Below, piece by piece: positions 50,725 through 59,603 of a DNA stretch of 64,000 nucleotides. The stretch spans positions 62,001-126,000 of the forward strand of contig NZ_JASZYG010000010.1 in the NCBI RefSeq assembly GCF_030317105.1, in the 5' to 3' direction. The notes under the pieces are model-generated. The model saw nothing but the letters and a program-made list of their open reading frames with translations. It did no database searches and was not told where the DNA came from. Position 1 is the stretch's first letter. Each line of letters starts with the position of its first letter. The translations under genes were made by a program, and so were the position numbers. The DNA is from Variovorax brevis. GTDB taxonomy: Bacteria; Pseudomonadota; Gammaproteobacteria; Burkholderiales; Burkholderiaceae_C.

Positions 50725-51900
50725 TCAGCGGCTGGCTGCCTTCACCGACGTCTGAAGCGCGCCAACGCGCGCAGCCATCACCTTGCGGTATTCGCCCACG
50801 TAGGTCTGTGCCATCTGCGCCGCCGAGTAGTGCGCCGCGTTCGCGATGCCCTTCGTGCGCATCTGCGACAGTCGGGGCGCTGCTTCCATGATCGCGTCGG
50901 CAATCGCGGACGCATCGTTCGGATCGACGTACACCGCCGCATCCGAGCCGATGTCGTTCATCGGCGCCAGATTCGAGGTGAACACCGGGCACCCGCAAGC
51001 CTGTCCCTCGATGATCGGCCAGCCGAAGCCTTCCTGGATCGAGGGAAAGAGCAGGGCGGTCGCGCCGCAATAGAGCGCGCGCAAGGATTCGTGCGACACG
51101 TCGCGCAAAACATGAATCTGCTTCGCAAGCCCCGGATGAAGGGCGATGAGCGCGATCATTTCCTGCGTGAGCGCCGAGCCGACGAAGACGAGCGTCCGGA
51201 CCACGGGCTTCTCGCCCTTGGCCGCGGCCTTGTCCTGCAGCGCAATGAAGGCTTTCAGCACGGCGATGCGGTTCTTGCGCGGATGCTCGTGCCCGACGTG
51301 CAGCAGGTATTCATCTTCGGGCGCCACCTTGTAGGGCGCCAGCGCCTCGCGCACCGTGGATTGCGGCAGCGGCCCGAACTCGTTGTTGAGCCCGATCGGC
51401 ACCATGACGACGCGGGCCGGATCCGCCAGCTTCAATGACAGGACATCGCGCAGCGTTGCCGACGAATCGCACACCACCCGGTCGGCATGCCCGAAACCCC
51501 TTGCGATCATCGACTGGAAGATGCGCCCCGTCCAACCGACTTGCCAGTCCTTGACGATGCCCAGCGCCGCCTGGATGGCGATCACGTCGTGGCAGGTCAG
51601 CACGTTGGGGCGCTGCGTCACGCGCGGCGCGTACATCGCATTGGAGTGGTCTGTGATGTGCACCACGTCGGCCCAGCGCAAGTGCGAGGCAAGGCCCAGG
51701 GGGAACAGCAGGAACTTGTCCACGTAGCCCGCCCACTTCAGGAGCTTGCGGGGCATGGGCAGGCGGATGGCTCGCGCTTGCGGACTGACGACGCGAACTT
51801 CGCATCCCAGTCGCGGCAGTTCCCGTTCGAGCATGGCGCTGAAGGCCACCATGCTTTTCTGGTCATCCGGCGCGTAGTTGCCGATCAGCAGTACTTTCAT
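50725..51900 (-). CDS. Glycosyltransferase, GT4 family
   Basis: A 391-aa GT-B glycosyltransferase. N-terminal MKVLLIGNYAPDDQKSM and VHITDHSNAMYA, then VLTCHDVIAIQAALG; the C-terminal nucleotide-sugar domain has LHVGHEHPRKNRIAVLKAF, LVFVGSAL, YCGATALLFPSIQEGFGWPI and EGQACGCPVFTSN (the E-x7-E region). Sugar donor and acceptor are unknown. No capsule or LPS genes surround it; it sits alone between two purine genes. Confidence 0.9.
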   Translation of the reverse strand: MKVLLIGNYAPDDQKSMVAFSAMLERELPRLGCEVRVVSPQARAIRLPMPRKLLKWAGYVDKFLLFPLGLASHLRWADVVHITDHSNAMYAPRVTQRPNVLTCHDVIAIQAALGIVKDWQVGWTGRIFQSMIARGFGHADRVVCDSSATLRDVLSLKLADPARVVMVPIGLNNEFGPLPQSTVREALAPYKVAPEDEYLLHVGHEHPRKNRIAVLKAFIALQDKAAAKGEKPVVRTLVFVGSALTQEMIALIALHPGLAKQIHVLRDVSHESLRALYCGATALLFPSIQEGFGWPIIEGQACGCPVFTSNLAPMNDIGSDAAVYVDPNDASAIADAIMEAAPRLSQMRTKGIANAAHYSAAQMAQTYVGEYRKVMAARVGALQTSVKAASR

Positions 51901-51931
51901 CTTTGGAAAAAATTGAGTTCAGAACTACCCG

Positions 51932-51966
51932 AATTGCCGTATGGAGGCTATACGCGCCCGGCAATT
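51932..51966. promoter_or_regulatory. Nested palindrome upstream of guanine deaminase
   Basis: AATTGCCG (51932-51939) pairs perfectly with CGGCAATT (51959-51966), and inside lies CGTAT/ATACG around GGAGGCT. It lies in the 99-bp divergent gap before guaD and is a plausible operator for a LysR-type or other dimeric regulator; it does not match the GntR motif. Confidence 0.5.
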
Positions 51967-51999
51967 GCAAAGAAATGTCATTCGACTACCCTCGGCCCC

Positions 52000-53292
52000 A
52001 TGCATCAAGCGTACCGAGCTTCCCTTTTGCGATTCGACCCTGCCGGCCAGCCGATTTTTGAAGTAGACGGTCTGTTGGTTGTCGGCCCTGACGAGCAGGG
52101 CCGGCAGTGCGTGCAGGCGGCCGGCGCCTTCGCCGACCTCAAGGACCGATATTCGCAGGTTCCCGTCGAACATTTGCCGGGCCGGATCCTCGCTCCGGGA
52201 TTTATCGACATGCACGTCCACTTTCCGCAGACCGACATCATCGGATCCCCCGCGGAAGGGCTGCTGCCGTGGCTGGAGAACTACACCTTTCCGGAAGAAA
52301 GCCGCTTCGTCGACCCGGCGCATTCGTCAGCCGTCGCCGATGTGTTTCTCGACGAACTCATGCGCAACGGCGTCACGACGGCGCTGACCTTTGCGACCTC
52401 GCACCCCCAATCGGTGGACGCCTTCTTCGAGGCGGCCCAGCGCCGCCAGCTTCGGATGATCTCCGGCAAGGTGCTGCAGGACCGGTTCTCGCCCGATGGG
52501 GTACGCGACGAGACCGAGCAGAGTCTCCTCGACACCGAAACCCTGATTCGCCGCTGGCACAAGGTCGATCGCCTCGGCTACGCCATCACGCCGCGCTTCG
52601 CGCCGACCAGCACCGACGCGCAGCTGCATGGCGCGGGCGAACTGGCCGCCGCGCATCCGGACACCTGGATCCACTCCCACGTGGCCGAGAACAAGGACGA
52701 AGTGAAGTGGGCGCGCGAGTTGTTCCCCAAGGCGCGCTCGTACCTGGATGTCTACGTCGGTTTCGGCCTGATGCGCGAGCGGGCGATCTACGCGCACTGC
52801 ATCCACTTCGATGACGACGACCGCCGGCTGATGCGCGACACCGGCGCCGCCACGGCCGTGAGTCCGACCAGCAACATGTTCCTGGGCAGCGGCTTCTTCA
52901 ACTTCGAAGGCGCCGACCGCATCGGCTACGAATACGGCTTGGCGAGCGACGTGGGCGGCGGCACCAGCTTCAGCCCCTTTCGCACGATGCTGGCCGCCTA
53001 CTTCGCGGGGCGCGAAGGCCAGAGCAAACCCGGCGTGAGCATTCCGCCGTCGCAACTGTGGTGGCGCCACACGGCCGGTGCTGCGCAGGCGCTGGGCCTG
53101 GGCGGCGTCGTGGGCAACCTGCAGCCCGGCTGCGAGGCGGATTTCGTGGTCATCAACCCGCGCGCCACGCCGCTGCTGGCACGCAAGACCGCGCTGGCCA
53201 ACAACCTCGAAGAGCTGCTCTTTTCAATGATCGTCCTTGGCGACGACCGCCTCATTGAACGCACGGTGATCGGCCAGGCGCTCCCCGCCTGA
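52000..53292 (+). CDS. guaD: Guanine deaminase
   Basis: A 430-aa zinc amidohydrolase converting guanine to xanthine and ammonia. Diagnostic features are APGFIDMHVHFPQTDIIGSP (His72, His74; the guanine-deaminase form of the HxH motif), NGVTTALTFATSHP, TPRFAPTSTDAQL, IHSHVAENKDEV, AIYAHCIHF, VSPTSNMFLGSG and GLASDVGGGTSFSPF. The Met at 52000 is chosen because the earlier open frame runs antisense to the glycosyltransferase gene. Its product is the substrate of XdhAB. Confidence 0.95.
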   Translation: MHQAYRASLLRFDPAGQPIFEVDGLLVVGPDEQGRQCVQAAGAFADLKDRYSQVPVEHLPGRILAPGFIDMHVHFPQTDIIGSPAEGLLPWLENYTFPEESRFVDPAHSSAVADVFLDELMRNGVTTALTFATSHPQSVDAFFEAAQRRQLRMISGKVLQDRFSPDGVRDETEQSLLDTETLIRRWHKVDRLGYAITPRFAPTSTDAQLHGAGELAAAHPDTWIHSHVAENKDEVKWARELFPKARSYLDVYVGFGLMRERAIYAHCIHFDDDDRRLMRDTGAATAVSPTSNMFLGSGFFNFEGADRIGYEYGLASDVGGGTSFSPFRTMLAAYFAGREGQSKPGVSIPPSQLWWRHTAGAAQALGLGGVVGNLQPGCEADFVVINPRATPLLARKTALANNLEELLFSMIVLGDDRLIERTVIGQALPA

Positions 53293-53355
53293 GGTCCGCG
53301 GGGGCGGGCGTGCCTTGGGGCACCCTAAAATGGCACCCCCAACAAGGACGCGTAC

Positions 53356-53922
53356 ATGAGCATCAAGAGCGACAAGTGGATCCGGCGCATGGCCGAGAAG
53401 AACGGGATGATCGAGCCCTTCGAGCCCGGCCAGATCCGCGAGCGTGAAGGCCACAAGATCATCAGCTACGGCACCTCGAGCTACGGCTACGACATCCGTT
53501 GCGCGCCCGAGTTCAAGGTGTTCACCAACATCCACAGCACGGTGGTCGACCCCAAGAACTTCGACGAGAAGAGCTTCGTCGATTTCAACGGCGACAGCTG
53601 CATCATTCCGCCCAACAGCTTTGCGCTGGCGCGCACGGTCGAGTACTTCCGCATCCCGCGCAACGTGCTCACCATCTGCCTGGGCAAGAGCACCTATGCC
53701 CGCTGCGGGATCATCGTGAACGTGACGCCCTTCGAGCCCGAGTGGGAAGGCTACGTCACGCTGGAATTCAGCAACACCACGCCGCTGCCCGCCAAGATCT
53801 ATGCGGGCGAAGGCTGCGCGCAGGTGCTGTTCTTCGAGAGCGACGAAGTCTGCGAGACCAGCTACAAGGACCGCGGCGGCAAGTACCAGGGCCAGCGCGG
53901 CGTCACCCTGCCCAAGGCCTGA
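53356..53922 (+). CDS. dcd: dCTP deaminase
   Basis: Deaminates dCTP to dUTP for thymidylate synthesis. The 188-aa protein has the usual length and motifs: SSYGYDIRCAPEF, FALARTVEYFRIPRNVL, GKSTYARCGIIVNVTPFEPE (with the catalytic Glu in the following EWEGYVTLEFSNTTP) and QVLFFESD. GGACGCGTAC precedes the ATG. It is a housekeeping gene and probably marks the end of the purine region. Confidence 0.97.
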   Translation: MSIKSDKWIRRMAEKNGMIEPFEPGQIREREGHKIISYGTSSYGYDIRCAPEFKVFTNIHSTVVDPKNFDEKSFVDFNGDSCIIPPNSFALARTVEYFRIPRNVLTICLGKSTYARCGIIVNVTPFEPEWEGYVTLEFSNTTPLPAKIYAGEGCAQVLFFESDEVCETSYKDRGGKYQGQRGVTLPKA

Positions 53923-53926
53923 GGCG

Positions 53927-54814
53927 ATGGGCTTCGTTCGCACGTGGCGCCGGGCGGTGGGCGCCGGCGTCTTTGCCCTGCTCGCCGCGGCGGCGTCGCT
54001 GGCGCATGCCAGCATCATCGAAGGGGCGGAGTTCAAGAGCAACGTGCTCGGCCGCAGCTGGACCTACAACGTCTACCTGCCGACGGGTTACGACGCCAAC
54101 GCCAAGCTGCGCTACCCGGTGCTGTACCTCCTGCACGGCAACGGCGGCGACCGCAACGACTGGCCCGTGAAAGGCCGCATCAAGAAAACCGTCGATGCGC
54201 TCATCGAGGCGGGCGACATGCCGCCGGCCATCATCGTGATGCCCGACGCCGGCACCACCTGGTACGTGGACCTCAGGGAGAAGATGGAGACCGCCTTCTT
54301 CGAGGAAATGATTCCGCAGGTGGAAAAGAACTACCGCACACTGAACACGCGGGACGGCCGCGTGATTGCCGGCCTGTCGATGGGGGGCTACGGCGCCCTG
54401 CGCTACGTGCTGGAGTACCCCGAGAAATTCCAGGCGGCCGCGCTGCTGAGCCCGGCCATCTACAACCCCGAGCCGCCGCCGGATTCGTCGGCGCGCAACG
54501 TCAGGGTGTTTGCCTTGCCGGGCACCGACGGCGCCTACAGCCCGGAGGTCTGGAAAGCCTACAACTACCCCGCGTTGTGGGAGGCCTTCCTCAAGAAGAA
54601 CATCAAGGTGCCGATGTTCATCGACTCGGGCGACGACGACGAGTTCTACATCGAGAGCGAAGCCACGCAGTTCTATTCGCTGCTGCGCCGCAACAAGCAG
54701 CCGGCCGAGTTGCGCATCGTCAATGGCAAGCACGAATGGATGGTGTGGGAATCGACCGCCGCCGATGCCTTGAAGTACATCTTCCAGTCGGTGCGTCGGC
54801 CGCAGGCGCAATAA
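53927..54814 (+). CDS. Exported esterase, alpha/beta hydrolase (esterase D/feruloyl-esterase-like)
   Basis: A 295-aa protein with a signal peptide (GVFALLAAAASLAHA). The hydrolase has YPVLYLLHGNGGDRNDWP as the oxyanion region, nucleophile Ser in GLSMGGYGALRYVLEYPEKF, acid Asp in FIDSGDDDEFY and His in VNGKHEWMVWE. It starts 4 bp after dcd, so it may be cotranscribed. The physiological ester is unknown. Confidence 0.88.
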   Translation: MGFVRTWRRAVGAGVFALLAAAASLAHASIIEGAEFKSNVLGRSWTYNVYLPTGYDANAKLRYPVLYLLHGNGGDRNDWPVKGRIKKTVDALIEAGDMPPAIIVMPDAGTTWYVDLREKMETAFFEEMIPQVEKNYRTLNTRDGRVIAGLSMGGYGALRYVLEYPEKFQAAALLSPAIYNPEPPPDSSARNVRVFALPGTDGAYSPEVWKAYNYPALWEAFLKKNIKVPMFIDSGDDDEFYIESEATQFYSLLRRNKQPAELRIVNGKHEWMVWESTAADALKYIFQSVRRPQAQ

Positions 54815-54902
54815 CCCGCCTTCCGACCGCGTCTGACACGCGTGGCAACGTGGCGGCAGTACCATCGGCCTCCCGCACGCACCGCGGTGCCTGGAGAACG
54901 AC

Positions 54903-55781
54903 ATGAGATGGGAAGGCAACGAACAATCGGACAACGTTGAAGACCGCCGCCAGGGTGGCGGGGGCGGAGGCGGTTTTCCGATCGGCGGGCGCAGCATTGG
55001 CATCGGCACCGTGGCGGTCGCCCTGATTGGCGGGTGGATCTTCGGCATCAACCCTTTGACCATCCTCGGCCTCCTCAGCGGCGGCGGTGGCCCCGCACCG
55101 CAGGTGCAGCAGGGACCCGCGCCCAAGCCGCCATCCAACGACCGCGAGGCGGCCTTCGTATCGACTGTCCTGCGCAACACGGAAGTGGTCTGGTCGGACG
55201 TCTTCAAGGCCGGCGGCGCCGCCTACCAGCCGGCGCGGCTGGTGCTGTTCCGCGGCTATACGCCGACGGCCTGCGGCACCGGCCAGTCGGCGATGGGGCC
55301 GTTCTACTGCCCCGGCGACAAGAAGGTCTACATCGACCTCGGCTTCTTCGACACCCTGAAGACCCAGCTCGGCGCGCCGGGCGAGTTTGCGCAGGCCTAT
55401 GTGATCGCCCATGAAATCGGCCATCACGTCCAGGACGAACTGGGCATCACGGGCAAGGTCGACCAGATGCGCGGCCGCGTGAGCCAGCGGGAAGGCAACG
55501 CCTTGAGCGTGCGCGTGGAACTGCAGGCGGACTGCTTTGCGGGCGTCTGGGCGCATCACTCGCAAGAATCCAAGAAGTGGCTGGATCCGGGCGACATCGA
55601 AGCGGCCATGAACGCGGCCCAGAAGATCGGCGACGACGCACTTCAGCGTTCCGCCGGCCGTGCAGTCGTGCCTGACAGCTTCACCCACGGCACGAGCGCC
55701 CAGCGCCAGCGCTGGTTTGGCGCTGGATATCAGACCGGGAGCGTCAAGGATTGCGACACCTTCGGGGCAAAAACGCTCTAG
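54903..55781 (+). CDS. Neutral zinc metallopeptidase (YpfJ family)
   Basis: A 292-aa membrane-anchored putative peptidase. It has a Gly-rich cytoplasmic start (RRQGGGGGGGFPIGGRS), one membrane helix (TVAVALIGGWIFGINPLTIL), then the YpfJ domain: WSDVFKAGGAAYQPARLVLF, FYCPGDKKVYIDLGFF, zinc site YVIAHEIGHHVQ (HExxH) and SVRVELQADCFAGVWAHHS. The motif fits a zinc peptidase; substrates are unknown. Confidence 0.93.
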   Translation: MRWEGNEQSDNVEDRRQGGGGGGGFPIGGRSIGIGTVAVALIGGWIFGINPLTILGLLSGGGGPAPQVQQGPAPKPPSNDREAAFVSTVLRNTEVVWSDVFKAGGAAYQPARLVLFRGYTPTACGTGQSAMGPFYCPGDKKVYIDLGFFDTLKTQLGAPGEFAQAYVIAHEIGHHVQDELGITGKVDQMRGRVSQREGNALSVRVELQADCFAGVWAHHSQESKKWLDPGDIEAAMNAAQKIGDDALQRSAGRAVVPDSFTHGTSAQRQRWFGAGYQTGSVKDCDTFGAKTL

Positions 55782-55829
55782 ACCCTTGCGGTCGCGCTTT
55801 GCGTGAATCACCGCTTGGCGCGGCTCGGG

Positions 55830-55866
55830 TGCTATCAATTGCATAGCAATACGGGCAAATACGGGC
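55830..55866. repeat. Comamonadaceae-type intergenic palindrome
   Basis: TGCTAT-CAATTGC-ATAGCA followed by the direct repeat ATACGGGCAA / ATACGGGCTT. Palindromes built on GCTAT-AATT-ATAGC recur between genes in Acidovorax, Polaromonas and Variovorax relatives; I recall the pattern and have not searched it. Confidence 0.5.
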
Positions 55867-55909
55867 TTGTCACATCACTTTTTTGCCGCAGTGCGACAAT
55901 AGAAGGTTA

Positions 55910-57361
55910 ATGACAAGCTCCTTCTCCAATCTTTCGCTGGCTGAGCCGATCGCCCGCGCTGTAGCCGAAATGGGCTACGAAACCATGACTCCCATCCAGG
56001 AACAGGCCATCCCGGTCGTGCTCTCGGGTCAGGATGTGATGGGCGCCGCGCAGACCGGCACCGGCAAGACGGCAGCCTTTTCGCTGCCACTGCTTCAGCG
56101 CATGCTCAAGCACGAGAACACATCGACGTCGCCTGCGCGCCATCCGGTGCGTGCGCTCGTGCTGCTGCCCACGCGCGAACTGGCTGTCCAGGTCGCCCAG
56201 CAGGTCGAGATGTACGCCAAGTACACCAACCTGCGCAGCACCGTGGTGTTCGGCGGCATGGACATGAAGCCGCAAACGGCCGAGCTGAAAAAAGGCGTCG
56301 AGGTGCTGGTGGCCACGCCGGGCCGGCTGCTGGACCACATCGAAGCCAAGAACGCGGTGCTCAACCAAGTCGAATACGTGGTGCTCGACGAAGCCGACCG
56401 CATGCTGGACATCGGCTTCCTGCCCGACCTGCAGCGCATCCTGAGCTACCTGCCCAAGCAGCGCACCACCTTGCTGTTCTCGGCCACCTTCTCGCCGGAA
56501 ATCAAGCGCCTGGCTGGCAGCTACCTGCAGAACCCCGTCACCATCGAAGTGGCGCGGCCCAACGAGACCGCCTCGACGGTCGAGCAGCACTTCTTCAGCG
56601 TCAGCGATGACGACAAGCGCCGCGCGCTCAAGCAGATCGTCCGCCAGCGCGGCATCACGCAGGCTTTCGTCTTCGTGAACAGCAAGCTGGGTTGTGCCCG
56701 ATTGGCGCGCTCGCTGGAGCGTGAAGGCTTGCGCACCACCGCGCTGCATGGCGACAAGAGCCAGGACGAGCGCCTGAAGGCGCTGGAAGCATTCAAGACG
56801 GGCGAAGTCGACCTGCTGGTGTGCACCGACGTCGCGGCGCGTGGCCTCGACATCAAGGACGTGCCGGCTGTTTTCAACTTCGACGTGCCGTTCAACGCCG
56901 AAGACTACGTTCACCGCATCGGCCGCACCGGCCGCGCAGGCGCATCGGGCTTGGCCGTGACCTTCTGCAGCGGCGGCAACGATGTGCGCCTCGTGTCGGA
57001 CATCGAGAAGCTGATCAAGAAGAAGGTCGAGCTCGAACCCGTCGAGTTCGAGGAAGACCGCCCGCGCGGCCGGATCAACGACGGACGCCGCCATTGGCGC
57101 GACGAAGGCGAAGCCGGCGACGCACGCGATGTGCTGGACCAGCCGCGCGAACGCTTCGAGCCGCGCGCAGCGCGCTCGCAACGTCCGCATCGCCCGGCCG
57201 CTGCGCCGCGCGATCCGTTCTTCGACAAGCCGTACGAGCCCAGCGCAACGGACACCGCGCCCGCATGGGAAGCGGCGGCCAAGAGTGCGCCGCCGCGCGG
57301 CGTCTCGGCCAACATCAAGCCCAAGCGCAAGGTGGCTGCGCTGTTCAAGACAGCGCCTTGA
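55910..57361 (+). CDS. rhlE: DEAD-box RNA helicase, RhlE type
   Basis: A 483-aa ATP-dependent RNA helicase of ribosome assembly and RNA turnover. Motifs in order: Q motif YETMTPIQEQAIP, motif I AQTGTGKTAAF, Ia PTRELAVQV, Ib TPGRLL, II DEADRML, III SATFS, IV FVFVNSK, V TDVAARGLDI, VI HRIGRTGRAG. From about residue 385 a charged, Arg/Pro-rich tail follows, as in RhlE proteins. AGAAGG before the Met at 55910 fixes the start. Confidence 0.95.
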   Translation: MTSSFSNLSLAEPIARAVAEMGYETMTPIQEQAIPVVLSGQDVMGAAQTGTGKTAAFSLPLLQRMLKHENTSTSPARHPVRALVLLPTRELAVQVAQQVEMYAKYTNLRSTVVFGGMDMKPQTAELKKGVEVLVATPGRLLDHIEAKNAVLNQVEYVVLDEADRMLDIGFLPDLQRILSYLPKQRTTLLFSATFSPEIKRLAGSYLQNPVTIEVARPNETASTVEQHFFSVSDDDKRRALKQIVRQRGITQAFVFVNSKLGCARLARSLEREGLRTTALHGDKSQDERLKALEAFKTGEVDLLVCTDVAARGLDIKDVPAVFNFDVPFNAEDYVHRIGRTGRAGASGLAVTFCSGGNDVRLVSDIEKLIKKKVELEPVEFEEDRPRGRINDGRRHWRDEGEAGDARDVLDQPRERFEPRAARSQRPHRPAAAPRDPFFDKPYEPSATDTAPAWEAAAKSAPPRGVSANIKPKRKVAALFKTAP

Positions 57362-57373
57362 CCTGACAAAGTG

Positions 57374-57402
57374 AAATGCCGGCTCCTGCCGGCATTTTTT
57401 TT
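57374..57402 (+). terminator. Rho-independent terminator after rhlE
   Basis: A 10-bp stem AAATGCCGGC / GCCGGCATTT with loop TCCT ends in a run of eight T. It lies 13 bp after the rhlE stop. Confidence 0.92.
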
Positions 57403-57432
57403 ATGCGCCGCGTGCCTGGCTGTTCGCCGTCG

Positions 57433-57494
57433 ATGGCGAGTCGCCATGGTGACACCCAATGCTGCGCCGCATCTCATCTTAGGGATTTGCCCTA
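57433..57494. promoter_or_regulatory. Palindromes in the PQQ dehydrogenase promoter
   Basis: Two dyads lie in the 195-bp gap before the dehydrogenase: ATGGCGA-G-TCGCCAT (57433-57447) and TAGGG-ATTTG-CCCTA (57480-57494). The second lies about 100 bp before the ATG, suitable for an activator of a quinoprotein operon. No regulator gene is adjacent. Confidence 0.45.
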
Positions 57495-57597
57495 GCCAGT
57501 GGTTCGGCTTTCGAGACCTATCGTCTGTGCCGCAGCGCGGCGTGCGTTCGCACCGGGCGCCTGCTCAAAGCCGACAAAGCCAACCACAGGAGACACG

Positions 57598-59274
57598 ATG
57601 AGAGCGATTTTTTCCCGCCGATTCGCCTTGGCATGCACGCTTGCACTGGGTGCCCTTTCCGCCGCGCAGGCGCAATCCCTTGCGGACCTGCGCAACGACC
57701 AGGCCACGCCGGACAACGTCCTGACGTACGGCATGGGGTATTCGAACCAGCGCTACAGCCCGCTCAAGGCGATCAACAAGTCGAACGTCGGCAAGCTGGC
57801 GCCGGTGTGGAACTACAGCCTCAACAACTCGCAGGGGCAGGAGTCGCAACCCATCATCTACGACGGCGTGATGTACGTGACGACCCACACGTCGACCGTG
57901 GCCGTTGACGCCTTGAGCGGCAAGCAGATCTGGAAGCAGGACATCGAATACGCCTCGGACGTCTTCAAGATGGCCTGCTGCGGCCTGCTGAACCGGGGCG
58001 CGGCCATCCTGAACGGCAAGATCTACCGCACGACGCTGGACTCGCACCTCATCGCCTACGACGCCAAGACCGGCAAGCAGTTGTGGAAGTCGCAAGCCGC
58101 CGACTACAAGCTCGGCCACGCCCAGACGGGTGCGCCCCTCATCGCCAATGGCGTGATCATGACCGGCATCGCAGGCGGCGAATACGGCACGCGCGGCTTC
58201 ATCGACGGCTGGAACCCCGAGACCGGCGAAAAGCTCTGGCGCCTGTTCACCACCGCCTTGCCGGGCGAAAAGGGCGGCGACACCTGGCCCGGCGACACCG
58301 CGCAAAAAGGCGGCGCGCCCACGTGGCTGACGGGCGCCTACGACCCCGAACTCGACCTCGTCTATTGGGGCACCGGCAACGGCGGGCCGTGGAACGCCGA
58401 GGCGCGCAAGGGCGACAACCTGTACATCGGCTCGGTGCTCGCCTTTCGTCCGAAGACAGGCGAACTGGTGTGGCACTACCAGTTCTCTCCCAACGACCCG
58501 TTCGACTACGACGCCACCGAAGTCGGCATGCTGGTCGACATGAACATCGGCGGCACCAACCGCAAGGTGCTGGCGCAGGCCAACCGCAACGGCTTCTTCT
58601 ACGTGCTGGACCGCGCCAACGGCAAGCTGCTGGCAGCCAACCCCTACGTCAAGGTGAACTGGGCTGACAAGGTCGACCTGGCCACCGGCCGGCCGGTCGA
58701 GTCCGAGGTGGTCAAGCGCATCCGGGCCGGTGGCGACGAAATCGTGTATCCGTCGGTGCTGGGCGGCAAGAACTGGGAGCCGATGTCCTGGAATCCCGCA
58801 ACGAGGCTGGCCTATGCCAACACCCTCAACCTCGGCTGGCCCTACAAGCTCGCCAAGCCTGAATACAAGCAGGGCGAGTGGTACTTGGGCATCGACTTCC
58901 GCGGCGTCACTTTTCCCAAGGACGAACCCCACGGCTACCTGAGCGCCATCGACCCGCTGACCGGCAAGAGCAAGTGGAAGATGCCGTGGCCGACCATCCC
59001 GAGCATGGCAGGCACGCTGTCGACGGCAGGCGGCCTGGTCTTCACCGGCGCGGCGACGGGCGAAGTGATTGCGGTGGACGCCAGCACGGGCAAGAAGCTT
59101 TGGCAGTTCCAGACGGGCTCCGGGATCATCGGGCTGCCGGTGACCTGGGAGAAGAACGGCAAGCAATACGTCACCATCCTCTCGGGCGCGGGCGGCGTGT
59201 GGGCCATCATCGGCGACGAACGCTTCTCAACGGTTCCGGCGGGCGGCTCGATCTGGACCTTTGCGCTTCGATGA
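57598..59274 (+). CDS. PQQ-dependent alcohol dehydrogenase, probably lanthanide type (XoxF/PedH-like)
   Basis: A 558-aa periplasmic quinoprotein with a signal peptide (ALGALSAAQAQ) and eight-blade propeller repeats. Active-site features: adjacent Cys127-Cys128 (ACCGLLNRG), metal ligands Glu195 (GGEYGTRG), Asn261 (WGTGNGGPWN) and catalytic Asp303 in FDYDATE. Asp305, two residues after the catalytic Asp, is the signature of lanthanide-dependent enzymes; calcium enzymes have a different residue there. No fused cytochrome domain is present. AGGAG precedes the ATG. The stop overlaps the cytochrome gene start. Alcohol specificity (methanol, ethanol or larger) cannot be decided from sequence. Confidence 0.88.
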   Translation: MRAIFSRRFALACTLALGALSAAQAQSLADLRNDQATPDNVLTYGMGYSNQRYSPLKAINKSNVGKLAPVWNYSLNNSQGQESQPIIYDGVMYVTTHTSTVAVDALSGKQIWKQDIEYASDVFKMACCGLLNRGAAILNGKIYRTTLDSHLIAYDAKTGKQLWKSQAADYKLGHAQTGAPLIANGVIMTGIAGGEYGTRGFIDGWNPETGEKLWRLFTTALPGEKGGDTWPGDTAQKGGAPTWLTGAYDPELDLVYWGTGNGGPWNAEARKGDNLYIGSVLAFRPKTGELVWHYQFSPNDPFDYDATEVGMLVDMNIGGTNRKVLAQANRNGFFYVLDRANGKLLAANPYVKVNWADKVDLATGRPVESEVVKRIRAGGDEIVYPSVLGGKNWEPMSWNPATRLAYANTLNLGWPYKLAKPEYKQGEWYLGIDFRGVTFPKDEPHGYLSAIDPLTGKSKWKMPWPTIPSMAGTLSTAGGLVFTGAATGEVIAVDASTGKKLWQFQTGSGIIGLPVTWEKNGKQYVTILSGAGGVWAIIGDERFSTVPAGGSIWTFALR

Positions 59275-59603
59275 GTCGAAGCGGGATCTTCCTGGCCGGG
59301 GTGGCGGGCGTGCTGAGCGTCGCGTCGGCTGCCGCGGGACCGGCGCGCTTCGAGGCTGCGGACATCGACCAGGGGCGCCAGCTCTTCCATAAGGTTTGCT
59401 CGCAGTGCCACGGACTCAACATGGTGAACTCCGGCAACACGGTGTATGACCTGCGCAAGTTTCCGGTCGACGACCCCGACCGCTTCCTCCACTCGGTGAC
59501 CAACGGAAAGGGCAACATGCCGTCCTTCAAGGAGTCGCTGACGCCCGCGCAGATCAAGCTGCTGTGGGCCTACGTGGGCAGCCGGGGCGGCAAGGAGCCT
59601 TGA
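59271..59603 (+). CDS. Cytochrome c, electron acceptor of the PQQ dehydrogenase (XoxG-like)
   Basis: A 110-aa periplasmic class I cytochrome with signal peptide (AGVLSVASAAAG), heme motif CSQCH (Cys43, Cys46, His47) and axial Met probably in GKGNMPSFKESL. It overlaps the dehydrogenase stop by ATGA and the next gene start by TGATG, so the three proteins are translationally coupled. It takes electrons from reduced PQQ to the terminal oxidase. Confidence 0.9.
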   Translation: MSRSGIFLAGVAGVLSVASAAAGPARFEAADIDQGRQLFHKVCSQCHGLNMVNSGNTVYDLRKFPVDDPDRFLHSVTNGKGNMPSFKESLTPAQIKLLWAYVGSRGGKEP

